46,870 nt of DNA from an uncultured Lachnospiraceae bacterium (GTDB taxonomy: Bacteria; Bacillota; Clostridia; Lachnospirales; Lachnospiraceae): positions 1 to 46,870 of the forward strand of contig CACZTL010000067.1 of assembly GCA_902784165.1 (NCBI GenBank), in the 5' to 3' direction. The notes below the pieces were generated by a model. That model saw only the letters and a list, made by a program, of their open reading frames with translations, did no database searches and was not told the DNA's origin. Each line of letters begins with the position of its first letter. Positions within the stretch are counted from its first letter, which is position 1. A program made the position numbers and the translations under genes. Below, one piece after another: positions 32,884-41,942 of the stretch.

Positions 32884-33153
32884 TTAATGCGGGATAAAGG
32901 AAAGTGAGTTTTCTATCGGCGCCGTTATGATCCGTGGCACTTCATATGCATAGGAAGACAGGGGGACGTTGCTTTTGTCTTGAAAAGACAAAAGCAACGT
33001 CCCCCTGTCTTCAATGATTTCCTGATAGTATTCAACATCGGGTAAATACGGAAAAACAGCGTACGTTAAAGTATCAACTTGTCCTTGATCGCATCCTGCG
33101 GCGCAAAGAGGGATAATCAGTAAAATGATTCCCGTGAGCCCTTTCTTTAACAT
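32884..33153 (-). pseudogene. binding-protein-like lipoprotein gene broken at a palindrome
   Basis: The first 48 residues form a lipoprotein leader (LCAAGC, Cys21) and DTLTYAVFPYLPDVEYYQEI, which resembles the start of clostridial extracellular solute-binding proteins that continue for more than 300 residues. At residue 48 the frame enters the hairpin 32954-33012 (translated RGTLLLSFQDKSNVPL), then 22 unrelated residues and a stop. The rest of the gene is absent. The 89-residue product is unlikely to be functional. Confidence 0.6.
32954..33012. repeat. REP-like palindrome, GGGGGACGTTGCTTTTGTC variant
   Basis: Two perfect 28-base arms, starting GAAGACAGGGGGACGTTGCT, with loop GAA. It marks the break in the lipoprotein gene. 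The same variant is in the array at 45447-45599. Confidence 0.85.
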
Positions 33154-33210
33154 ATTCCATCTCTACCTTTTCTTTTTCCTGTTACACTCAAAAAAAGCAA
33201 TGTATTTATA

Positions 33211-33286
33211 GCATATTTTACAAGATCTGTTAATGCTATTTTTGCATATTTTGCAGGGTTTGTTAATGCTGTTTTTGCATATTTTA
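33211..33286. repeat. 33-bp tandem repeat, 2.3 copies
   Basis: Copies at 33211-33243 and 33244-33276 start GCATATTTTRCARGRTYTGT and continue TAATGCTRTTTTT; a partial third copy follows. It lies in the gap before the Pr6Pr gene and is AT-rich. No function is visible. Confidence 0.6.
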
Positions 33287-33389
33287 GTATGTTTAGATGG
33301 AGGAATCTCTTAATATCATATTATTAAGCATTTTTACTATGATATTAATTCTTACAGTGCTAAAATAAAGCCTGTAAGAGGTATTTGAT

Positions 33390-34013
33390 ATGACAGCTAA
33401 ACGTTTTTTGATCCCTGCTATTGTTTTTAATCTATTTATATTATTTTCAGAGATCGTCATCATATTCACTGAATTACCGGTCAGGGGGTTTTCAGCGCTC
33501 AGTTATTACACAGTCCTGAGCAATCTGCTTGGTATGGTGGCCGCGGCGTTCTTTATATACTCTGCCATCACGGGCTTTAAGCGCCTGAATACGGCACGGA
33601 CTTTGCTCAGATACTATGCGACATGTATGCTTTCATTTACATTTATCGTAGTATTTACCATGCTTGTACCACTCGCTCATGCAGCCGGCATGGGAACAGC
33701 ATTTTTACTGACTGAGGGAGCTGCTCCCGTGCAGCATATCATTAACCCTGTTCTTTCATTTGTGTCGTTTATGTTTTTTGAGGATAACAGCTTACTAAAA
33801 AAGAGACAGCCTCTTATCATGCTGTCTCTTACGCTTTTGTACGCCTTTATTATGATAGGTTTTAATATCGCCCGTATGGCAAACGGTCCCTATCCGTTTT
33901 TTCAGGTCTATGATTATCCAATAGTCATGATCATCCTTTGGCTGGCAGGACTGATAGGAGTTACTTATTTTATCAATTTCCTGATATACAGATTCTGCCG
34001 GAAGGGGAGTTAA
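33390..34013 (+). CDS. Pr6Pr-family integral membrane protein
   Basis: 207 residues with six hydrophobic helices. The family marks are SYYTVLSNLLGM near helix 2, HIINPVLSFVSFMFFE in the middle, and GPYPFFQVY before the last helix. Function is unknown for the family. The ATG follows AGAGGTATTTG. It converges on the ABC ATPase gene. Confidence 0.8.
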   Translation: MTAKRFLIPAIVFNLFILFSEIVIIFTELPVRGFSALSYYTVLSNLLGMVAAAFFIYSAITGFKRLNTARTLLRYYATCMLSFTFIVVFTMLVPLAHAAGMGTAFLLTEGAAPVQHIINPVLSFVSFMFFEDNSLLKKRQPLIMLSLTLLYAFIMIGFNIARMANGPYPFFQVYDYPIVMIILWLAGLIGVTYFINFLIYRFCRKGS

Positions 34014-34020
34014 TTGCGAT

Positions 34021-34830
34021 TCAGTTCCCTACAACCCTTAAATGCTTCATCTCTGCCGCTTCATAACCATATGGCTCTTCGGGCAGCGGCACAACCATCT
34101 TTATACCGTTATGATCTATGACCTCCGACTTTAGATTATATACATCAGATATAATACCGGCTGTCATGGTCTCATGCCCGCCGTAGGAAAATATCTTACT
34201 GTCCTTAATAAACAAAAACTTATCACAATATCTTAGCGCAAGGTTAAGATCATGAATTACCACAGCAACCGAAATACCGTGTTCCTTAGCGACATGCCGG
34301 ACTCTTTTCATAAGCTCATACTGATTCCTGGGATCCAGATTACTCGTTGGCTCGTCAAGAAGCAAAAATTTCGGTTGCTGCACCAAAGCCCTTGCAAGCA
34401 TCACCTTCTGAAGCTCTCCGCCCGACAGCTCATCTATATATCTTAAGGAAAAATCCTCCAGATTCATGTGATCTATTATCTCGTCAACTATGCGCCTGTC
34501 TTCTGATGTGATATCCCACTTTATGTACGGCTTGCGGCCGACAAGTATGGCATCATAAACTGTCACGCGGCTTGTTTCGGTTTTCTGGGCAACGTATGCG
34601 ATATTTCGCGCAACATCATTCCTTGACATGTTAAACACATCTGCACCGTCTACCATAACAGCTCCCTGCTTTACGGGAATTATACGATTCAGGCATTTTA
34701 TGAGTGTACTCTTTCCGGCCCCGTTATTGCCGAGGATCGCAATACATTTATTTTCCTCTATATCAAATGATATATCCTTTAAAATGTCCCGCTTCCCGTA
34801 AGAGAACGTGATATCCTTTATATTTATCAT
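34021..34830 (-). CDS. FecE/BtuD-type ABC transporter ATPase
   Basis: 269 residues: Walker A GNNGAGKST (34-42), Q-loop AQKTE, signature LSGGELQ (135-141), Walker B FLLLDEP (155-161) and the switch His in VVIHDLNLA. It powers the permease encoded just upstream; the start overlaps that gene by 4 bases. Members of this family import iron-siderophore, haem or corrinoid complexes. The substrate here is not known, but the FmdE neighbour suggests a metal complex. Confidence 0.92.
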   Translation of the reverse strand: MINIKDITFSYGKRDILKDISFDIEENKCIAILGNNGAGKSTLIKCLNRIIPVKQGAVMVDGADVFNMSRNDVARNIAYVAQKTETSRVTVYDAILVGRKPYIKWDITSEDRRIVDEIIDHMNLEDFSLRYIDELSGGELQKVMLARALVQQPKFLLLDEPTSNLDPRNQYELMKRVRHVAKEHGISVAVVIHDLNLALRYCDKFLFIKDSKIFSYGGHETMTAGIISDVYNLKSEVIDHNGIKMVVPLPEEPYGYEAAEMKHLRVVGN

Positions 34831-35933
34831 TTTCTTTTAGCTCCCTTAAAAAGAATCCACAGGAAGACAGGACCTCCTACAAATGATGTTATCGCTCCGA
34901 TAGGCAGTATTATGGGCGCTATGATAAGCCTTGCAAATGAATCTGCCCCCAGAAGGATCAGTGCTCCGGCAACTGCCGATGTCGGTATCAGAAAACGGTA
35001 ATCATTTCCTACAAAACGTCTCATTATGTGAGGCGCTATCAGACCTATAAAGCTTATGATACCTACATACGATACGGCAATAGATGTAGCAAAGGCAGCA
35101 ACTGCCATCGTAGAGTACATGATCAGATTTACATTTACACCAAGGCTTTTCGCGGTCTCTTCACCGTTTTCCATGGCGTTGTAATTCCATCTGTTTATCA
35201 TAAAAAAGATAAATGCTCCCGCAAACGCCGCAAGGATTATAAGCACTTCTTTCATATTAGTACTTCCGAGATCGCCGAATGTCCAGAAAACAACTGCTGC
35301 AACCTGCACATCATCTGCAAAGTACTGTATCAGCGTACTCGCTCCTGAAAATATAGCGCTAAGCGCCACTCCGGCAAGCACCAGACCTTGCTGCCCCACC
35401 TGCTTTATTCTCGAAAGAGCGATGATTATGATCGTCGCTCCTATACCGCCTATAAAGGCGCATGTGCTGACCAGAACGGGATTGGTTACGCTTATGGCAT
35501 TAGCGGCTGAGGTGGAGTTTTGAATACCTGCCGAAAATACAATAATCGCTATCGTTGCACCAAACGAGGCTCCGTTTGATACACCCAGGGTTGACGCCGA
35601 TGCAAGCGGATTTTTAAGTACACTCTGCATAACTACGCCGGTTATGGCAAGTATTGCTCCTACCAGTATAGCGGTAGTCACCCTTGGAACACGCACGCCC
35701 ATGACCACCGTCTGAGATCTCGCCTCCCCCTGACCGATAAAAGTCTTAAATATCTCAGCAACCGACACCTTCGCAGAACCCTGCCCGATCGCAAATATGG
35801 CAAGCGCGAAAAGACCGGCACATAGGATAATGAGTACAAGCACCTTTATCCTGACATATCTGTTGTACTCTGTTCTCGGCTTTGAGCTTGTATACGATTT
35901 TAAGCTTTCGCCTGCAACGCTTGTATTACTCAT
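34827..35933 (-). CDS. FecCD-family ABC permease
   Basis: 368 residues, about ten membrane helices. Family features: RVPRVTTAILVGAILAITG and VMQSVLKNPLASASTLGVSNGASFGA near the front, and YVGIISFIGLIAPHIMRRFVGNDYRFLIP, the coupling-helix region, near the end. It forms a homodimer with the ATPase. It lies 57 bases after the binding protein gene of the same operon. Confidence 0.92.
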   Translation of the reverse strand: MSNTSVAGESLKSYTSSKPRTEYNRYVRIKVLVLIILCAGLFALAIFAIGQGSAKVSVAEIFKTFIGQGEARSQTVVMGVRVPRVTTAILVGAILAITGVVMQSVLKNPLASASTLGVSNGASFGATIAIIVFSAGIQNSTSAANAISVTNPVLVSTCAFIGGIGATIIIIALSRIKQVGQQGLVLAGVALSAIFSGASTLIQYFADDVQVAAVVFWTFGDLGSTNMKEVLIILAAFAGAFIFFMINRWNYNAMENGEETAKSLGVNVNLIMYSTMAVAAFATSIAVSYVGIISFIGLIAPHIMRRFVGNDYRFLIPTSAVAGALILLGADSFARLIIAPIILPIGAITSFVGGPVFLWILFKGAKRK

Positions 35934-35990
35934 GATGTGGTTATCACCTCTTTCTCTTTGTCAAATGGAGTAGTGAAGAGTGTATCAACA

Positions 35991-37199
35991 TCAATCAAGC
36001 GGATAATTCCCGAATCCCATGCCTGCCGCTTCAAGATCATCATAATAAGTGTCATTATCCAGGAAGAACTTAAATATCTCCTTAGCCTTTGCCTTCGGAT
36101 CCACATCCTTAAACTGCTCCGGATAAAGGATGCTTGCTACATAATAAGTATCAGCAAGCGCTATTTCTATATTTGTATGATACCAGTTATATCCTATACA
36201 AGTATATACACTATTATCTCCAAACGCTTTCAGCTGCTTATAGTAATCCGGATTTGCATCCATATCTTCTTTCACATATGATTTGTTGTTAGGATCCATA
36301 AATATCACATCCGGGTTCCACTCAAGAACCTTCTCCTTATCTATGGTCATTCCGCTTACGGAATCAGACAGACCCTTGCAAACATCATTTGCATTCATTA
36401 CGGTAAATATAGGGAAGTTGCTGTAGGTTCCTTCTATGCCATGTCCGCCCTTAAATGAAACTGCTCCGGTATAAACGCTTGGCTTGTCAGCTTCGGGTAC
36501 ATCCTTTGTTTTCTCCTTCATCTCATCCTGGACGTCATCTATATAATCAATAATCGCCTGCGCTCTATCCTCAACATCCATCACCTCGCCGATGACCTCA
36601 AGAGCATCATCGTAATCATCACCAAACAATGTTCCCGAGTTGATTGCAACTACCGGAATACCTGTCTTTTGCTGAAGAGACTCTGCATCCTCTTTCGAAT
36701 AACCGGCTATGATCACGTCAGGAGCGCAGTTTATGATCTCCTCTTCGTATGGAGTATATCCGCCTGATCCTCCTTCACCAACTATAGGCTTGTCCTGCCA
36801 CGTATCCTTATATGTATGACCATAAGCTTTAACGACACTTATCTTTTCTTTATCTGTCTCATGCTCACCCTGTTCTACTCCGACCACCTTGTCAACACAT
36901 CCGAGATAACAAAGGTAACGGAGACCGTTGTTAAGACCTATAACAGAATTTACCGTATCAGGAACCTCTACTGTTCTTCCGGTGTTGTCTGTAATGGTTT
37001 TTGTTCCGGGTGATGCGCTTCCTGATCCTGATGTTGTTGCTACAGTCGTACTTTCGGATGCAGCAGCTGTCGTCGCTTCTGTCGAAGCTGCCGTAGTACC
37101 TGCCGCTCCACCCGTGCTCCCGCATGCCGCAAGAATGGGAGCCGCCGTAAGACCTGCGATACCTAATGCTACTGTTTTAATTATTTTTCTCTTAATCAT
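35991..37199 (-). CDS. FecB-type substrate-binding lipoprotein 1
   Basis: 402 residues. Lipobox ILAACGS (Cys26), then a Ser/Thr/Ala-rich linker to about residue 62 and the two-lobed binding fold beginning KTITDNTGRTVEVPDTVNSV. Conserved segments include CAPDVIIAGY and WNPDVIFMDPN. The C-terminal lobe is Tyr-rich (SVYTCIGYNWYHTNIEIALA). It is 36-38 percent similar by eye to binding protein 2 (39375). It delivers the ligand to the permease encoded downstream. Confidence 0.9.
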   Translation of the reverse strand: MIKRKIIKTVALGIAGLTAAPILAACGSTGGAAGTTAASTEATTAAASESTTVATTSGSGSASPGTKTITDNTGRTVEVPDTVNSVIGLNNGLRYLCYLGCVDKVVGVEQGEHETDKEKISVVKAYGHTYKDTWQDKPIVGEGGSGGYTPYEEEIINCAPDVIIAGYSKEDAESLQQKTGIPVVAINSGTLFGDDYDDALEVIGEVMDVEDRAQAIIDYIDDVQDEMKEKTKDVPEADKPSVYTGAVSFKGGHGIEGTYSNFPIFTVMNANDVCKGLSDSVSGMTIDKEKVLEWNPDVIFMDPNNKSYVKEDMDANPDYYKQLKAFGDNSVYTCIGYNWYHTNIEIALADTYYVASILYPEQFKDVDPKAKAKEIFKFFLDNDTYYDDLEAAGMGFGNYPLD

Positions 37200-37241
37200 G
37201 ATATTCTCCTTGTTGTTTATGTTGTGTATTGGACCGGGTAA

Positions 37242-37262
37242 AGTGTGTCAGACGGGGACAGT
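37242..37262. repeat. REP-like half element abutting the FmdE stop
   Basis: AGTGTGTCAGACGGGGACAG reaches to the base before the minus-strand stop codon at 37263. The right arm is missing. This is the third case of an element placed exactly after a stop codon. Confidence 0.65.
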
Positions 37263-37802
37263 CTACGAAAACCTTGAATACTCCTCATAGCAATCAAGAC
37301 AAAGCTTCTTACCTCCTTCAAGCCTTATAAAACTTTCCGCCGTTATCTCGCCGCACTTCTCGCAGGGGTAAGAAACAAATATCTTCGCCATCTCAGGAAG
37401 CTTAAAGGTAACCTCCTTTACATCAAACACCTCTTCATCAGGAATCGCCATCAGCTCCTGCTGCCACTCATCGCGCTCCATATCGCCCTTATCCGCTTTA
37501 AGGACGAGTCGCACGGACTTGCCTGTTTTCCTGTTATAAAACGAAAACGCCTGCTTCCCCCTCATATGAAACAGGAGGTTTCCCTTTCCTGCCGAGCAGC
37601 CAAGCAGCACCTGTATGGCGTCCACGCCGCAGGCGTCATTTTCAGAAACACACACTACATCCTCATCCTCTGAAAAAGTAAGCTCCAAAAGCTTTTTAGC
37701 ATACTGTGCAGCTCTAAAACCGATAGTCAGACCCGGGCAAATGTGTCCGTGAAACTCGGCGCACCTTTTTAAATCCTCATCTTTTATATCCGCTATATCC
37801 AT
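37263..37802 (-). CDS. FmdE-domain protein with C-terminal zinc finger
   Basis: 179 residues from the ATG at 37802 (site AAAGGAG); it overlaps the end of the methyltransferase gene by 26 bases. The FmdE motif CAEFHGHICPG (Cys14, His18, His20, Cys22) is followed by ENDACGVDAIQVLLGCSAGKGN, as in the family linked to molybdenum or tungsten formylmethanofuran dehydrogenase operons. The tail CEKCGEI...CLDC forms a zinc ribbon. FmdE proteins bind metal, but their reaction is not settled. Its place in an uptake operon suggests handling of the imported metal or complex. Confidence 0.85.
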   Translation of the reverse strand: MDIADIKDEDLKRCAEFHGHICPGLTIGFRAAQYAKKLLELTFSEDEDVVCVSENDACGVDAIQVLLGCSAGKGNLLFHMRGKQAFSFYNRKTGKSVRLVLKADKGDMERDEWQQELMAIPDEEVFDVKEVTFKLPEMAKIFVSYPCEKCGEITAESFIRLEGGKKLCLDCYEEYSRFS

Positions 37803-38586
37803 CAGTATCTCCTTTCGCGTTCCAAACAAGCGTAACTATCAAAGCCTTCACTTCATTTACAAACCGGCCGTCTCTCATCTCACTCCTTACAAACTCCCGA
37901 ATCCTTTCTTCGATTCGCGCGTCTGCTTCGACCGCAGTGTCAAGTATATAGCGATCCTTCAAAAACTTTACCGCTTCCTCCTCATCAAACTCCTGAGTAT
38001 CATCTCTCAGATAATAATCCACCCTCGGATGCTTTTTAGTCTTGTAAAGATACTCGAAAAACGCCGGAATCTTATTTTCATCATGCCACCGTGACTCTGT
38101 TTCCATGAATTTAAGAAATCTGTCAGCCACCGGCGCCTTCCTCTCTGCAAATGTTGCAAGAGCGCAGTACCCTTTAGAAGCCCGGTTAGCTTTTTCAATA
38201 TCCTCCGTTGTATCAAACGCAGGCGTCATATGACCGAAAATAAGATCAAATTTATTTTCGTATCCCCGTTCCCTGATATCGATATCATGCCAACATTCAT
38301 TGACAAATGTGATATTACCTTTACCGAATTCCTCCTCCTTTTTATCGGCAAATTCGATCATCTTCGGCGAAACATCACTTCCCGTAACATGACCGCACCG
38401 GTCCGCCACCGCTATCGAATACCTGCCGGCTCCGCAGCCAAGATCAAGAACCTCACTGTCCTTACCCCACACCGGGAGCTTTTCTATCGTCTTTAAAAAC
38501 AGATCCTCCTCCCAGATCGGAATACGGAGTTCATTGAACTGACCGGCGACACCGTTCCATTTTTTCGCATCAGTTTCTTTGTCCAA
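37777..38586 (-). CDS. class I SAM-dependent methyltransferase 1
   Basis: 269 residues. Motif I is VLDLGCGAGRYS (46-57), followed by GHVTGSDVSPKMIEFA. It begins with TTG, supported by AAAGGAGG nine bases upstream; the only nearby ATG is out of frame. It is first in the operon methyltransferase-FmdE-binding protein-permease-ATPase. An inverted repeat 76 bases upstream (38661-38680) matches sites before two other operons. The methyl acceptor is unknown; a metallophore or other uptake ligand is a guess. Confidence 0.85.
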   Translation of the reverse strand: MDKETDAKKWNGVAGQFNELRIPIWEEDLFLKTIEKLPVWGKDSEVLDLGCGAGRYSIAVADRCGHVTGSDVSPKMIEFADKKEEEFGKGNITFVNECWHDIDIRERGYENKFDLIFGHMTPAFDTTEDIEKANRASKGYCALATFAERKAPVADRFLKFMETESRWHDENKIPAFFEYLYKTKKHPRVDYYLRDDTQEFDEEEAVKFLKDRYILDTAVEADARIEERIREFVRSEMRDGRFVNEVKALIVTLVWNAKGDTDGYSGYKR

Positions 38587-38660
38587 AAACCATAACCTCC
38601 TTTCATACCCAAAAAACCTGCCTCCCTTGCAAGCTAATCTATACGAAAATCAGCCGCTTT

Positions 38661-38680
38661 CTAACCCCCCTACAGGGATG
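38661..38680. promoter_or_regulatory. candidate operator S1, upstream of the uptake operon
   Basis: Plus strand CTAACCCCCCTACAGGGATG; on the minus strand CATCCCTGTAGGGGGGTTAG. It aligns with S2 (40658) and S3 (42024). It is 76 bases before the methyltransferase 1 start. Confidence 0.55.
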
Positions 38681-38741
38681 CGAGAGACAGGTTATTGAAC
38701 ACATTGTAAAAAAACGTTCAGGAACTCTGCTGCAATTATTT

Positions 38742-39359
38742 TCATCGGGTTCGTTGCGCAACTATTTGATACATTTTACTGTCAGATACTTTATTTATGA
38801 TTTCCAAACCATCAGGCAAAAGGCGTTCCAAATCTTCTATACTCATAAGACCGTTTGATATGTGTGACGCATGCCCCTTATGATGTGCATCTATCTTCTC
38901 TCTGCATTTACCGTGAGCTATCGTTAATATACCGCCTTCGCCAAGGAAACCACATAACACATTTACTATTTTTTTCGAATCGGGAAAATGCGGAAAGGCA
39001 TTATACAAAACAACTCTGTTGAATTTTTCATCACATGGAAAATCCGGTATCTCATCAACACTTTCAATATCACCGGTAAAAATCCTTATCCTTCCGGACT
39101 CTATATGCTCTGCAAATTTTTCTCTTGCAATGCCTGTCATTTCAGGTGAAATATCTATACCGGTTATTTGTAAGACACCTCTTTCGATATAAAACGGCAT
39201 CATTACACCGGTTCCGCAAGCGACATCAAGAACTCGTACATCTCCCCTGACATTGGCATTATCAAGTATTACATTTACTATATCCGCATCCGTTTCATCT
39301 AAGCTGTCCCAATCAGCTGCCATTTTATCAAAATATTCTTTTATCTCTTTTTTGTCCAT
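38742..39359 (-). CDS. class I SAM-dependent methyltransferase 2
   Basis: 205 residues with motif I VLDVACGTGVMMP (43-55) and ITGIDISPEMTGIA. The C-terminal part includes LTIAHGKCREKID and a His-rich AHHKGHASHISNG. It lies 15 bases after binding protein 2, repeating the pairing of methyltransferase and binding protein seen in the other operon. It is not closely similar to methyltransferase 1. Confidence 0.85.
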   Translation of the reverse strand: MDKKEIKEYFDKMAADWDSLDETDADIVNVILDNANVRGDVRVLDVACGTGVMMPFYIERGVLQITGIDISPEMTGIAREKFAEHIESGRIRIFTGDIESVDEIPDFPCDEKFNRVVLYNAFPHFPDSKKIVNVLCGFLGEGGILTIAHGKCREKIDAHHKGHASHISNGLMSIEDLERLLPDGLEIINKVSDSKMYQIVAQRTR

Positions 39360-39374
39360 ATTTTTTTACCGCTT

Positions 39375-40565
39375 TCAGCCTCCGAGTTTAACCTTATCAA
39401 ATCCTCCATATGCTTTAACAAAGGAATCATAGCACTTTACACCGAGCATTTTTTCCGTTATCTCATCAAACTTGGCACCGGGATCAATGTCAGAAAATTT
39501 ATCGGGATAAAGAACCGTTCCGATGTAATATGCATTCGCTACAGATACCTCTATATTGTTGTAATAATTCTTGAACGGCATCTGAAGATATACATTATTA
39601 TTTGTAAAAGCTTTCAAATATCCATAGTAATCAGGATTTTGGCTGAAATCCTGCTCTACATTTGAAAGCCCTGCCGCATCTAAAAAGATATATTCCGGAT
39701 TTAATGTTATAAGAAGCTCTCTGTCTATATCAACCTGTGTTCCTGTTACACCCTCTTTTTTGACTACATTATTAACATTTAGAACATCAAACGGCATATA
39801 CTCTCCTGCCGTACTTGATATACCCTTTGTTCCCTTATAGTTAATGGCACCAAGGTAAGTTTCAGGCGTTTCACCGGCTCCTTCCGCTCGCTTTTTTAGA
39901 TCTGATTCCATACTTTTAAGATAATCATTTACCTCGGCAGCTCTTTTTTCATTTCCCGTAACTTCGCCTACAAGAGCTATTGAATTGTATGTAACATCAC
40001 TGAATATCGCATCGTCATATGCTAGTACAACCACCGGTATGTTGGTCTGTGTCTGGAGCTGGTCTGCTGCTGACGGATCAGTATTATACATTGATATGAT
40101 CACATCGGGGTCAGCTGCTATAAGCGCATCTGCATTTGCCGATCCCTGAGGTCCGCCCTCTCCGATAACAGGAAGCTTCGATACATCGCCCAAAGCAAGC
40201 GAATAAGGTCTGCCTTCAGGAAGCCATGTAGTTTCCACCTTTTCTACTCCTGCAAGCTGATTTATATCCGCCACGTAGGTATAGTATCGTAATGCACCGG
40301 CGCCTATGCAAGCAAAACTGTCAGCATCTGAGGGTATCTCAACCTCTCTGCCAAGCATATCCTTTATTTTTAATGTTTTTTCATCCGTGGAACTATCTGC
40401 CTGAGTCGTTTCCGCATTAGCTGAAGCTGTACTAACTGTTCCCGAAGAAGCGGTTGTCTCAACCGTGCCTGAAACTGATGTCCCTCCGCAAGCAGACAAG
40501 AGACCTGCCCCTACTACTAATCCCGAAATAACTGAACATTTCATGATCATAAAGCTTTTTTTCAT
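39375..40565 (-). CDS. FecB-type substrate-binding lipoprotein 2
   Basis: 396 residues. Lipobox LLSACGG (Cys26), a Ser/Thr-rich linker, then LKIKDMLGREVEIPSDADSF. It parallels binding protein 1 through GEGGPQGSANADALIAADPD (there GEGGSGGYTPYEEEIINCAPD) and NNIEVSVANAYYIGTVLYPD (there TNIEIALADTYYVASILYPE). The start has GGAGG 8 bases upstream. No permease or ATPase gene accompanies it, so it may share the transporter at 34-36 kb. Confidence 0.9.
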   Translation of the reverse strand: MKKSFMIMKCSVISGLVVGAGLLSACGGTSVSGTVETTASSGTVSTASANAETTQADSSTDEKTLKIKDMLGREVEIPSDADSFACIGAGALRYYTYVADINQLAGVEKVETTWLPEGRPYSLALGDVSKLPVIGEGGPQGSANADALIAADPDVIISMYNTDPSAADQLQTQTNIPVVVLAYDDAIFSDVTYNSIALVGEVTGNEKRAAEVNDYLKSMESDLKKRAEGAGETPETYLGAINYKGTKGISSTAGEYMPFDVLNVNNVVKKEGVTGTQVDIDRELLITLNPEYIFLDAAGLSNVEQDFSQNPDYYGYLKAFTNNNVYLQMPFKNYYNNIEVSVANAYYIGTVLYPDKFSDIDPGAKFDEITEKMLGVKCYDSFVKAYGGFDKVKLGG

Positions 40566-40657
40566 TTTCCATTACCTCCGTATCTGTGCAGTTTTCTTCT
40601 GCAAATCTTACCGAATATAACTTCAGAAAGATATTATTAAAAAAAGCAATTTGCCAT

Positions 40658-40675
40658 ATCCCCCCCATAGGGATA
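40658..40675. promoter_or_regulatory. candidate operator S2, upstream of binding protein 2
   Basis: TATCCCCCCATAGGGATA, with perfect arms TATCCC/GGGATA. It is 93 bases before the binding protein 2 start. It aligns with S1 and S3. Confidence 0.6.
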
Positions 40676-40761
40676 ATTTAATATCCAATAACGAATCCTG
40701 TGTAAAATATTCAACACTTTGCTCGTTTTTGTACAAAAAATACATTATAGTTTATAATTTT

Positions 40762-41349
40762 TCACACTTTCAAATAAGGCGTTACACCTGTTCTTTGTAT
40801 ATTGTCAATGAAGTCTTTAACCTTCCTCCACTCCTTATCTTCATAATCAATAGTTTTTCTTACCATAGCAAGACAACCCATAAGTCTGAAATAATAAAAA
40901 TTGTATAATTCCGTTTCGGATAATATTGTCTTTTCCGTCATAGACTTTACAAAGTTTTCAACATGTCGATCCATTATCTTTGAAGCTATATATGATGTAA
41001 GTTCTTCATCAAGAAAAATACATTTATATTTCTTGCTGTTCCTAATAATCTCACAAATCGGAACCCTACATTTATTATCAGTAAACGGGTCCGAATAATC
41101 ATAATCCATATCTGCAAAATCCGGCGAGTCCAGTTTCGTTTCCAGCACTTCTTCTATCAACTCATCAAGCACTTCCATGGTGTTGCGATAGTGAAGATAA
41201 AACGTTCCCCTGTTTATATCCGCTTCTTTACATATTTGAGTTATAGAAATCTCATTGAATTTATTTGACCGCTTAAGCTCAAGAAAAGCATCTTTTATCA
41301 CCATCCTTGAGTAACGAGTTCTTCGATCAGTTTTCTTTTCTTTTCCCAT
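40762..41349 (-). CDS. TetR-family regulator 1
   Basis: 195 residues. The N-terminal HTH is FLELKRSNKFNEISITQICK, EADINRGTFYLHYRNTMEVL, the classic TetR form. The C-terminal domain (YSDPFTDNKCRVPICEIIRN, then helices) resembles that of TetR 2. It lies 5 bases after TetR 2 in one operon. It and TetR 2 probably control the neighbouring uptake operons (inference from shared operators). Confidence 0.88.
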   Translation of the reverse strand: MGKEKKTDRRTRYSRMVIKDAFLELKRSNKFNEISITQICKEADINRGTFYLHYRNTMEVLDELIEEVLETKLDSPDFADMDYDYSDPFTDNKCRVPICEIIRNSKKYKCIFLDEELTSYIASKIMDRHVENFVKSMTEKTILSETELYNFYYFRLMGCLAMVRKTIDYEDKEWRKVKDFIDNIQRTGVTPYLKV

Positions 41350-41354
41350 ATTTT

Positions 41355-41942
41355 TTAACCCTTATTATTTATAAATCCGTCTATCCCGCGCTTCACAAAT
41401 CCGTCTATGCATTTGCGGATACAGCTCCACTCCTGCTTGCCCTCGCGGATACCCATCTTTGTTATAGAAAGACACCCGCTGGTCTGGAAGCCGAGCAAAG
41501 CTTTAAGCTCAGTTCTTGAAAGGCTGCTGTTTTCCGATATATACTCGTAATATTTGTCGAAGGATCTGTTTACCAGCTTATCAACGATACGCGAAAAAAA
41601 GGCATCATCCGTAAATATCTTCTGATACTTTTTATTTTCCCTGACGAAAACACAAAACGGCATCCTGCACTCATCGGCCACATCCTGAGGGTCTATATTC
41701 AGATATCGAGCCCAAAACTTCCCGGTTCCCTCAAGAGCTTCATCAAGTATCTGCTCAAGAACCTCAATCACATTCTTATAATGGGCATAAAAAGTTCCCC
41801 GGCTTATACCGGCCTCATTGCATACACCTGAAACCGTAACGGCATCATATCCTTCCCTTGCATGAAGCGATATAAATGCCTCTTTTATCTTTTTTCTGGA
41901 ATTCAGTTTTCTTTTATCTGTTTTTATTTCTTTTGTAGTCAT
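41355..41942 (-). CDS. TetR-family regulator 2
   Basis: 195 residues from the ATG at 41942, after GGGGGTAT; the longer start at 41987 has no site. HTH: FISLHAREGYDAVTVSGVCN, EAGISRGTFYAHYKNVIEVL. The ligand domain matches TetR 1 at DECRMPFCVFVRENKKYQKI (there KCRVPICEIIRNSKKYKCI), so the two are recent paralogues. Operator S3 lies 82 bases upstream, pointing to autoregulation. Confidence 0.88.
   Translation of the reverse strand: MTTKEIKTDKRKLNSRKKIKEAFISLHAREGYDAVTVSGVCNEAGISRGTFYAHYKNVIEVLEQILDEALEGTGKFWARYLNIDPQDVADECRMPFCVFVRENKKYQKIFTDDAFFSRIVDKLVNRSFDKYYEYISENSSLSRTELKALLGFQTSGCLSITKMGIREGKQEWSCIRKCIDGFVKRGIDGFINNKG

Noticed and set aside
40566..40761. A riboswitch (cobalamin or Moco type) upstream of binding protein 2.
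   Set aside because: I could not find the conserved boxes of either class. The leader is short and AT-rich, with only the operator-like repeat.
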